Below are positions 14,799 to 21,142 of a stretch of 35,691 nucleotides of DNA, piece after piece. Position 1 is the first letter of the stretch; the number at the start of each line of letters is the position of its first letter. The position numbers and the translations under genes were made by a program. The stretch comes from Saprospirales bacterium (GTDB lineage Bacteria; Bacteroidota; Bacteroidia; Chitinophagales; Saprospiraceae): NCBI GenBank assembly GCA_002698985.1, contig PAAY01000080.1:1-35691 (forward strand), given 5' to 3'. The notes beneath the pieces were generated by a model, which saw only the letters and a program-made list of their open reading frames with translations, was not told the DNA's origin and did not search any database.

Positions 14799-17507
14799 TC
14801 AGTTCCTCCCCTCCTCACTCTCCTCCACCAATTTCTTCATCTCGCTCAATTTCATCATCGTCTCAACCGGGGTCATGTTGTTGAGGTCGAGGTCGAGGAG
14901 GATTTCTTTGATTCGGCCAATATTTGGATCAAATGTTTCAAAAATGCTCAGCTGATAGGCTGGGGGAGGAATGGCCTCAGTCTTAGCCTTTTTGACTTTT
15001 GGAAGATCTTTTTTCTCTTCTTCGCCGGGTGCAGCACCCATGTCCAGGTGGGAAGCTTCCAGCTGGCTGAGGATTTCTTTGGCCCTTTCCACAATGGCTT
15101 TGGGCATGCCGGCCATGCGGGCCACATGAATTCCAAAGCTGTGTTCGCTGCCTCCCGGCACCAATTTTCTGAGAAATATGATCTTGTGGCCAACTTCCCT
15201 GACAGCCACGTTGAAATTTTTCACCCGGTTGAATTTCCCTGCCAGCTCATTCAACTCGTGGTAGTGCGTCGCGAACAGGGTTTTGGGACGGTATCCGCAG
15301 CCGTCGTGCAGATATTCGGCAATGCTCCAGGCGATGGAGATCCCGTCGTAGGTGGACGTGCCTCGACCAATTTCGTCCAGCAATATCAGACTGCGTTCTG
15401 AGAGGTTGTTCATGATGCTGGCCGTCTCGTTCATCTCCACCATGAAAGTACTTTCGCCGCCGGCAATGTTGTCAGAGGCACCCACACGGGTGAACACCTT
15501 GTCCACCAGCCCCAGCCGGGCGCTTTTTGCCGGAACGAAAGACCCCATTTGTGCCATGAGGCAGATCAGCGCCGTTTGGCGAAGCAAAGCCGATTTACCG
15601 GACATATTGGGGCCGGTGATAACCAATATCTGCTGCTCCTCGTTGTCGAGGTAAACGTCGTTGGGAACGTAACTTTCGCCGATTGGCAACTGCTGCTCTA
15701 TGACAGGGTGACGGCCCTGTTTGATGTCTATCACCTGGCTGTCGTCGAGTGTCGGCCGGCAGTAGGCATGCCTGGCTGCCACCCGTGCAAAAGACAGCAG
15801 GCAGTCTAGTTGCGCAGCGATGATGGCATTGTGCTGCACGGGGCGGATATAGTCAGCCAGCGACAATACCAGTTGCTCAAATAATTGAATTTCCAGCTCG
15901 TTGATGCGCTCTTCCGCACCCAATATTTTCGTCTCAAGTTTTTTTAGCTCATCGGTGATATAGCGTTCGCTGCCGGTCAGGGTTTGTTTGCGCACCCAAT
16001 TATCCGGAATAAGGCCTTTGTTTTTGTATTTATTGGTAACCTCCAAATAATACCCGAAAACATTGTTGAAGCCGATCTTTAAATTGTCAATTCCGGTGCG
16101 CTCTGCTTCGGTTTGCTGAATTTCTACCAACAATGCCTGGCTGTTGCGGATGGTATTTCGCAGATCGTCCAGCTCTTCGTTAAAGCCATCGGCAATGAGG
16201 CCGCCCTTGTTGGCTGCCGTGGGCGGATCTTCAACAAGTTGTTTTTTAATTTCTTCCTGAAGTGTCAGGCAGGGATTGAGGCTGTCCGCCATTTTGCGCA
16301 GCGAAGCGTTGTCGGATTTCTCCAGCTCTGCTTTCAATGGAACGATGGCCTCCAGGGCATGCCGCAGTTGCACCACCTCCCGGGGATTGATCTTGCCCAG
16401 TGGTACCCGGCTTATGAGCCGCTCCAGATCGCCCATGCGGCGCAGGCTCTGCTCCACCTTGTCGGCGAGGCCGGGGTGATCCATAAAGTATTGAACCACC
16501 TCCTGTCTGGCTTTTATTTCCGTCAGGGAGGTGAGTGGCAGCACCACCCATTTTTTCAGCATTCGCCCCCCCATCGGAGAAACTGTCTGATCCAGCACAT
16601 CGATCAATGGCGTGCCGGATTCATGCTGGCTGTACACCAGCTCCAGGTTGCGGATGGTGAATCGGTCCAGCCACACGTGGCGCTCCCGCTGGAGCCGGTT
16701 GATGGAGGTAATGTGGGCCAGGTTGTTGTTTTCGGTAGTGGCCAGGTAGTGCAATACAGCGCCGGCAGCAATCTGCGCCAGCTCCATTTCCTCCACCCCA
16801 AAGCCCTTCAGGGAGGTTACATCAAAATGGTGCAGTAATTTTTCCCGGGTAAAATCGAGGGTGTATATCCAGTCGTCCAGTTTGTAGCTGTAATACCTGT
16901 CGGAAAACAAATATTCAAAGTCCTGAGCTTTCCCCTTCGGGTAAATAATTTCCGAAGGCTGGAAACTCTGCATCAGCTTGTCCACATATTGCTGGTCGCC
17001 TTCGGCAACGAGGAATTCGCCCGTTGACACATCCAGAAAAGCAACGCCGTTTTGTCCTTTTTTTCCAAAATATACCGAGGCGAGGAAATTGTTCTTTTTG
17101 TGCTCCAGCAGTTTTTCGTCCACAGCCACACCGGGTGTCACCAGTTCCGTAACGCCGCGTTTAACGATCTTTTTCTGCGGGGATGGTTTTTCCAGTTGTT
17201 CACAGACCGCCACCCGGTAACCCGCTTTTACCAACCGGGGCAGGTACATGTCCAGCGAATGGTGCGGGAAGCCGGCAAGCTCCACATCGCTGCCGCCATT
17301 GTTCCTGCTGGTAAGTACGATGCCCAATGCTTTGGAGGCCTTCACGGCATCTTCACCGAAGGTTTCGTAAAAATCGCCCACCCGGAACAACAGAATGGCG
17401 TCCGGATAACGGCCTTTCATCTCCGCATACTGCTTCATCAGGGGCGTCACCTTGCCGCTGGCCTGGCGCTCCTGTCCCTTCACTACTGTTTTGCTCTTTC
17501 GTGCCAA
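14799..17507 (-). CDS. mutS: DNA mismatch repair ATPase MutS
   Basis: A 902-residue mismatch-recognition protein. The mismatch-binding N-terminal domain is clear: TPLMKQYAEMKGRYPDAILL followed by FRVGDFYETFGEDA with the Phe-X-Glu pair (FYE) that contacts the mismatch. The ATPase domain carries Walker A (TGPNMSGKSALLRQ, about residues 630-643), Walker B (SLILLDEIGRGTSTYDG) and the ATHYHEL signature. The length fits a full MutS1. The frame opens at a TTG at 17507 (ARKSKTVVKGQ follows). The first in-frame ATG is at MKQYAEM, past the usual N-terminus, so TTG is favoured. A TATCTTTG box on the minus strand lies at 17526-17533. Confidence 0.96.
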   Translation of the reverse strand: MARKSKTVVKGQERQASGKVTPLMKQYAEMKGRYPDAILLFRVGDFYETFGEDAVKASKALGIVLTSRNNGGSDVELAGFPHHSLDMYLPRLVKAGYRVAVCEQLEKPSPQKKIVKRGVTELVTPGVAVDEKLLEHKKNNFLASVYFGKKGQNGVAFLDVSTGEFLVAEGDQQYVDKLMQSFQPSEIIYPKGKAQDFEYLFSDRYYSYKLDDWIYTLDFTREKLLHHFDVTSLKGFGVEEMELAQIAAGAVLHYLATTENNNLAHITSINRLQRERHVWLDRFTIRNLELVYSQHESGTPLIDVLDQTVSPMGGRMLKKWVVLPLTSLTEIKARQEVVQYFMDHPGLADKVEQSLRRMGDLERLISRVPLGKINPREVVQLRHALEAIVPLKAELEKSDNASLRKMADSLNPCLTLQEEIKKQLVEDPPTAANKGGLIADGFNEELDDLRNTIRNSQALLVEIQQTEAERTGIDNLKIGFNNVFGYYLEVTNKYKNKGLIPDNWVRKQTLTGSERYITDELKKLETKILGAEERINELEIQLFEQLVLSLADYIRPVQHNAIIAAQLDCLLSFARVAARHAYCRPTLDDSQVIDIKQGRHPVIEQQLPIGESYVPNDVYLDNEEQQILVITGPNMSGKSALLRQTALICLMAQMGSFVPAKSARLGLVDKVFTRVGASDNIAGGESTFMVEMNETASIMNNLSERSLILLDEIGRGTSTYDGISIAWSIAEYLHDGCGYRPKTLFATHYHELNELAGKFNRVKNFNVAVREVGHKIIFLRKLVPGGSEHSFGIHVARMAGMPKAIVERAKEILSQLEASHLDMGAAPGEEEKKDLPKVKKAKTEAIPPPAYQLSIFETFDPNIGRIKEILLDLDLNNMTPVETMMKLSEMKKLVEESEEGRN

Positions 17508-17525
17508 TGTTCAATGTGTTTCGGG

Positions 17526-17533
17526 CAAAGATA
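17526..17533 (-). promoter_or_regulatory. -7 promoter box of mutS
   Basis: On the minus strand this reads TATCTTTG, identical to the -7 box of the cas operon. It ends 18 bases before the mutS start. I see no good -33 TTG at the usual distance. The remaining bases of the 365-base gap up to 17872 hold no gene I can support. Confidence 0.45.
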
Positions 17534-17872
17534 GTGTATGATGGAGAATGGGTGGGGGAAGGGGTGGGAAAGTTCCTGCCTCCCTGTATGAGGCTGGCAA
17601 TCTGATGGCATGCAAATGCATGAACCGCCATTTTTTGGCCATGAATTAACCTCTACAAAAGGATGAAATCGTTCTGAAAAATTTTACCGACTAATTCTGG
17701 AGAAGTAACTTTAGCGCATTGAATGATTGATGTTTATACATGCAAGTTCGCGGGAAGTGTGTTAGGTGACAAAATTGTAAAATGTGGAAAACTTCTGGCT
17801 TGCAGCAGCGGTAGTTGCTCAAATCTTGAACTACATTTGATGAGTTAGTAATCAAACAAGTTGTCTTACTCA

Positions 17873-18542
17873 ATGTCAGCTCCGGAAAAAGAATACGGCA
17901 CCAAGGACAGGTTTCTTAGAATCTTACTTGCACTTGTTGAAAACCCCTTCGGCTATACCCGTAAGCAACTCGCTGTGCGGTATGGGGTGGACAGGGATAC
18001 CATAAAAAATGACTTCAAATGCTTTCGGAATGCGGGCCTGGTTCTGCAGAAGGACGATAAGCACCGGTACCGACTAGTCCTTGACAAACCTTACAAGCAA
18101 CTGAAGCACCTGTTGCATTTTACCGAAGAAGATCAGCAACTGCTGGAGCAGGCCATCGACCAGATTTCCCCGCACACCAAAAGCGGGGAGCGGTTGAAGA
18201 AAAAGCTGGCTTCTCTGTACGATTACCACAAGCTGGGTCATTATTATTTGCGCAAGCCCTATTTGAAAAAAGTGGATACCCTGCTTTTGGCAAAAGAAAA
18301 CGAAAGGGCCGTAGTACTGAAGGATTACCGCTCCTCCAACAGCAACCGCATCGAGGACAGAAAAGTGGAGCCTTTTCATGTATCTCCTCCCGACGACACT
18401 CTGCAGGCCTTTGATCTGGAAAGAAAGCAAATCAGACATTTCGTTTGAGGTGAATCAGCATTTCTACAGCCTGCTTAATTTCATCATGGGCATGCATGCC
18501 GCCCATCTGGAGGCCATAGATCGGGCTGAGAGCCTACTATGA
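17873..18542 (+). pseudogene. Decayed WYL-domain HTH transcriptional regulator
   Basis: The intact part (ATG at 17873, stop at 18446-18448, 191 residues) has an N-terminal helix-turn-helix (YTRKQLAVRYGVDRDTIKND) and the start of a WYL domain (LLLAKENERAVVLKDYRSSN, then VEPFHVSPPDDTLQAFDLER). Family members run to about 300 residues. After the stop a different frame, about 18436 to 18542, reads ISFEVNQHFYSLLNFIMGMH and ends AIDRAESLL, which resembles the C-terminal segment of Bacteroidota WYL regulators (VNHKFYGLTNFILG type). So roughly 100 codons of the middle are missing and the frame is shifted. WYL proteins often regulate defence loci; this copy is probably dead, though the HTH half could still be made. 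Confidence 0.6.
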
Positions 18543-18601
18543 CATTTGCGGGAGCAGGAGAAGTTTGTTTTGGGAAAGATGAGCAGGCGAGTATAAAAAA
18601 A

Positions 18602-18621
18602 GGAAGGCAAAAGTGCCTTCC
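18602..18621 (-). terminator. Intrinsic terminator on the minus strand
   Basis: GGAAGGCA (18602-18609) pairs perfectly with TGCCTTCC (18614-18621) around a four-base loop. On the minus strand the stem is followed by seven T. It would end a transcript coming from the degenerate CRISPR repeat at 18675-18704, or read-through from DUF3800. Confidence 0.8.
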
Positions 18622-18632
18622 GATTCCCTAAG

Positions 18633-18704
18633 GGTTCAATTGAAATCTAAAGGTATTTACTACCTTTTTTACTTATTTCAATTCCATTAAAGTGCAATTG
18701 AAGG
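18633..18704 (-). CRISPR. Degenerate mini-array: putative cas-regulating guide RNA
   Basis: Read on the minus strand, 18704-18675 is a 30-base sequence identical to the main array repeat at 25 of 30 positions (differences at 5, 14, 16, 18 and 30). The first half CAATTGCAC and the 3' end GGAATTGAAA are kept, so the Cas6 handle is ATTGAAAT instead of ATTGAAAC. The next bases, from 18674 down, read AAGTAAAAAAGGTAGTAA and match the cas promoter region (19623-19640) at 17 of 18 positions. A shortened second repeat-like piece (CCTTTAGATT, then TCAATTGAACC) is at 18653-18633, and an intrinsic terminator follows at 18621-18602. The layout (degenerate repeat, short guide, more degenerate repeat, terminator) fits crRNA-like regulatory RNAs of the CreA/CreR type. 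A weak possible promoter is TTG at 18735-18733 with TACATCTT at 18716-18709. Confidence 0.7.
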
Positions 18705-18728
18705 AGAAAAGATGTAAATTTGTAGTTC

Positions 18729-18818
18729 GGTACAAGCTGTTTTAGTTTCATAAACTCGCATGCTCGCGGGGGTTGCCAGTACTGGCACGGTGCTAAAACG
18801 GCTTGTACCTATTTTTTT
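18729..18818 (+). repeat. 17-bp inverted repeat enclosing palindromes, T-run at the end
   Basis: GGTACAAGCTGTTTTAG (18729-18745) and CTAAAACGGCTTGTACC (18793-18809) are inverted repeats with one mismatch (a possible G-U pair in RNA). Inside lie AGTTT-CAT-AAACT (18744-18756) and the perfect palindrome TGCCAGTACTGGCA (18774-18787), giving a branched fold. On the plus strand the stem is followed by a run of seven T (18812-18818), so it can act as a plus-strand terminator. The right arm touches the stop codon of the minus-strand DUF3800 gene. It could also be a structured RNA or a remnant of a small mobile element. Confidence 0.6.
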
Positions 18819-19597
18819 AGTTTCAAGAACTTACCGGCCTTATTGAGGTCAAATGGGTTTGACGATGTGTAAATTCTATCCCCGGGACCGCTCCCGTACA
18901 CATCATAAACCAACTTGATTCTTCCTTCCATTGCGGTAAAATACCTCCTTTCTTCTTTCAGCACATACCGCTGAACCGCCCATAACAGGTAGTCCAAAAC
19001 ACAGAGTTCTGCGCAATCTGCCGACCTGACTATATCACATTTATAGGTGCACACCGGGTCTCCGTTTGGGCCGACGTGCTTTGAAATCACTTTCTGCACA
19101 GCTTCTGTAAAAGGTTTGGTATTAGCACTGTCACGTCTTGAAAGGTAGAACTGATAGTGACAGTTGGGCTGGAAATGGTATTGTTTCACCAGATTGTGCA
19201 AAACGTCGAAGTAAAATTCACTGGCGTTTCCATTGTGTTTGGAGATAAAAAGCTCAGGGATTTTGCGTGCTATTATCACGTAGCATTCAACGTAATCCAA
19301 CTGACGGATAAACTCAAAAAACTTAATCCTGACCTCAGGGTGGTCGTCCTTGGCATGAAGGTACCATCCGGGTTGGCTGACCGAATAAATGCTATTGAAC
19401 AATGGGTCTGACAAAATATTCTCAGAAAATCCCTTCACTTCTTTCTGAAGCCTCCTGGGCTCTTGGGTTTCCAACATCCCAAGGATCAGTACTGGCTGAA
19501 AGTCCTCTGAAAACCATAGAGGGCGCTTCCGTTTCCCAAAGAAATCGGGGCTGCCGGATTCATCAATGTAGAAAAACACCTTCGAAATTTGCTTCAT
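18809..19597 (-). CDS. DUF3800 domain protein, divergent from the cas operon
   Basis: A 262-residue protein with the marks of DUF3800: an N-terminal FFYIDESGSPDF strand with the paired acidic residues Asp12-Glu13, and a C-terminal helix with SADCAELCVLDYLLWAVQRY carrying another conserved Asp. The acidic pattern resembles an RNase H-like metal site, so a nuclease role is often supposed for this family, but no activity is established. Members are common near mobile and defence genes. It starts 79 bases from cas6 on the other strand, and the guide target 19623-19640 lies between the two starts. A TACATTTG box on the minus strand (19602-19609) is only four bases before its ATG. Downstream on the same strand is the degenerate mini-array. 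Confidence 0.8.
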   Translation of the reverse strand: MKQISKVFFYIDESGSPDFFGKRKRPLWFSEDFQPVLILGMLETQEPRRLQKEVKGFSENILSDPLFNSIYSVSQPGWYLHAKDDHPEVRIKFFEFIRQLDYVECYVIIARKIPELFISKHNGNASEFYFDVLHNLVKQYHFQPNCHYQFYLSRRDSANTKPFTEAVQKVISKHVGPNGDPVCTYKCDIVRSADCAELCVLDYLLWAVQRYVLKEERRYFTAMEGRIKLVYDVYGSGPGDRIYTSSNPFDLNKAGKFLKLKK

Positions 19598-19619
19598 AGT
19601 GCAAATGTAGTTATCTTTG
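19588..19619 (+). promoter_or_regulatory. Promoter of the cas operon
   Basis: TTTG at 19588-19591 and TATCTTTG at 19612-19619 are separated by 20 bases, a full match to the Bacteroidota -33/-7 pattern. Transcription should start near 19624, giving a leader of about 50 bases before cas6. The array promoter (27960-27990) has the same design. Confidence 0.75.
19602..19609 (-). promoter_or_regulatory. -7 box of the DUF3800 gene
   Basis: On the minus strand this reads TACATTTG (TAnnTTTG). It ends four bases before the ATG at 19597, so the transcript would be leaderless. No TTG at the usual -33 distance is seen; that position falls inside the guide target 19623-19640. Confidence 0.45.
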
Positions 19620-19622
19620 CCA

Positions 19623-19640
19623 AAGTAAAAAAGATAGTAA
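19623..19640 (+). promoter_or_regulatory. Target (protospacer) of the degenerate mini-array guide
   Basis: The plus strand reads AAGTAAAAAAGATAGTAA; the guide reads the same with G at position 12. The match begins at guide position 1, immediately after the degenerate repeat, so the seed is fully paired. The three bases 5' of it are CCA, like PAMs known for some I-B systems. The site begins four bases after the cas -7 box, over the expected transcription start. Confidence 0.68.
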
Positions 19641-19676
19641 GGAGATTGTTTTCATTTTTTCTAAAAACCAAACACC

Positions 19677-20336
19677 ATGCGGATTTACCTACATCTCACC
19701 CCGAATACAGAACCCGTTCCGTTCAATTACCAGCAAAACCTGGTTGGCGCCTTCCACAAATGGCTGGGTGAGAATGAACTGCACGATGATATTTCGTTGT
19801 ATTCACTGTCATGGTTAGCTCATGGGCACCGGCGAGGGCAATTTCTTGATTTTCCAGGAGGAAGTATTTTTCAAATCAGCTCTCCAAGTGATGATTTACT
19901 TGCAAGTCTATTGCAAGGTGTTGTTGCTGGGCACCAAATTGCCTGGGGCATGGAAGTTTATGAAATAACGATTCAACGGACGCCAAATTTCGGGACGAAG
20001 CGCCGGTTTCTTGTTCAAAGTCCAGTTCTTGTAAAGAAGAAAAGGGAAAATGCAAAACATCATCAATACTACTACCCTGGTGATCCTGAAGCTGACTCGA
20101 TCATGACACATATTTTGAGGAGGAAACTTGAAAAAGCTGGGTTGAATGCCGATGTTGAAGTTTTCTTCGATAAACAATACGATAAAGTTGATATCCGAAA
20201 AATCACCTACAAGGGCATTGACATCAAAGCCAGCATTTGCCCAGTGATTGTGAGTGGGGACCCAAAGGCCTTACAGTTTGCATGGGAAGTAGGTGTAGGT
20301 AATTCTACAGGAATCGGGTTTGGTGCGCTTAAGTAG
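19677..20336 (+). CDS. cas6: CRISPR pre-crRNA endoribonuclease Cas6
   Basis: A 219-residue RAMP-fold endoribonuclease that cuts the array transcript inside each repeat, leaving an eight-base handle (here ATTGAAAC). The C-terminus has the glycine-rich loop of Cas6 (GVGNSTGIGFGALK). His27, His49 and His51 in the N-terminal half are candidates for the catalytic base. The start is the ATG at 19677. It is the first gene of the operon and sits 20 bases before cas5, about 36 bases after the guide target. If the operon is repressed, Cas6 falls too, so processing of both the main and the mini-array RNA would respond. Confidence 0.9.
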   Translation: MRIYLHLTPNTEPVPFNYQQNLVGAFHKWLGENELHDDISLYSLSWLAHGHRRGQFLDFPGGSIFQISSPSDDLLASLLQGVVAGHQIAWGMEVYEITIQRTPNFGTKRRFLVQSPVLVKKKRENAKHHQYYYPGDPEADSIMTHILRRKLEKAGLNADVEVFFDKQYDKVDIRKITYKGIDIKASICPVIVSGDPKALQFAWEVGVGNSTGIGFGALK

Positions 20337-20356
20337 TTAAAATAAAATGCAAAGAC

Positions 20357-21142
20357 ATGCAAATAGACCTTAGTTTTTATCTCGAACCGCCAGAATTGAT
20401 TCAAAGAGGCAAGTTGACAATCTGTGTGCTTGCTCCTCTTTCAATGGTGTCGCAGCAGCCTGGATCATATTTCAGAAGTGAGTTGTCACCGACGAAGGAC
20501 ATGCTTTATGGGCTAGTGGAGAATGCAGCTGGATGGCATTTTCACGAGGATCAACGCAAAGTGATTATCAAAGGATTGGTAAAAGCTGTCAAGAAAAAAT
20601 TTGGTAAAGATCCCAGATGGAAAGATCATCCATGGTTGAAAGGAAAGCTGAGCAGTTCGGGCAGCGGTTACTTCAGTTTGTTGCAATTTCATTTGGGTTT
20701 TAAACAAATTAAGGCAGATGAAAGCCCATTAGCCTGGGATGATTTATGGTCAATGTTGAACAAGAATAAAAGCATCTCTTTTGTTGGTGGTAGTCGGAAT
20801 TATGACTATCGATTAGAAGACTTGATAACGGCCTCTCGGAGAGAAGACCCAAAGGTGACTTTTGGCGACAGAAAAGGATTTTACCAGTTTACATTGGATC
20901 AATTAAGGAAAATTATTGAAGGACAGGTGCATGTTAATAGCCTCAGCCCCTATTTCCCCCAGTTCTATGCAAGTCCTCGTAAACGGGGCTATGTGGAACC
21001 AGCCAAACCGTGGATTTATGAGGTTAGCTGCACGCCAGTGGTCGCTAAAATATTGTCTGAATCTTTCAATGAGCCCGCCGCACCTCTTTATTTGGGGACT
21101 AATGATGGTTGGGTTCACGTAAAATGGGAAAGCTATGATTGA
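20357..21142 (+). CDS. cas5: Type I Cascade subunit Cas5 (Porphyromonas-type)
   Basis: A 261-residue Cas5, the subunit that holds the 5' handle of the crRNA. The N-terminal RAMP strand and loop read LTICVLAPLSMVSQQPGSYF then RSELSPTKDMLYGLVENAAG, a pattern seen in Cas5 proteins. It lies second in the operon, and its last eight bases overlap the start of cas8. The sequence looks closest to the Cas5p branch described for Porphyromonas (PGING) systems, an assignment made from memory of the family and the gene order. Confidence 0.82.
   Translation: MQIDLSFYLEPPELIQRGKLTICVLAPLSMVSQQPGSYFRSELSPTKDMLYGLVENAAGWHFHEDQRKVIIKGLVKAVKKKFGKDPRWKDHPWLKGKLSSSGSGYFSLLQFHLGFKQIKADESPLAWDDLWSMLNKNKSISFVGGSRNYDYRLEDLITASRREDPKVTFGDRKGFYQFTLDQLRKIIEGQVHVNSLSPYFPQFYASPRKRGYVEPAKPWIYEVSCTPVVAKILSESFNEPAAPLYLGTNDGWVHVKWESYD

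Noticed and set aside
17691-17873. 60-residue minus-strand open frame
   Set aside because: No family features, no promoter, AT-rich gap upstream of the WYL gene. Not supported.
18633-18704. Reading the lone repeat as a mere leftover of an old array
   Set aside because: Possible, but a relic would not be expected to match the cas promoter at 17 of 18 bases from guide position 1, with a mismatch only at a skipped position. Kept as the alternative to test.
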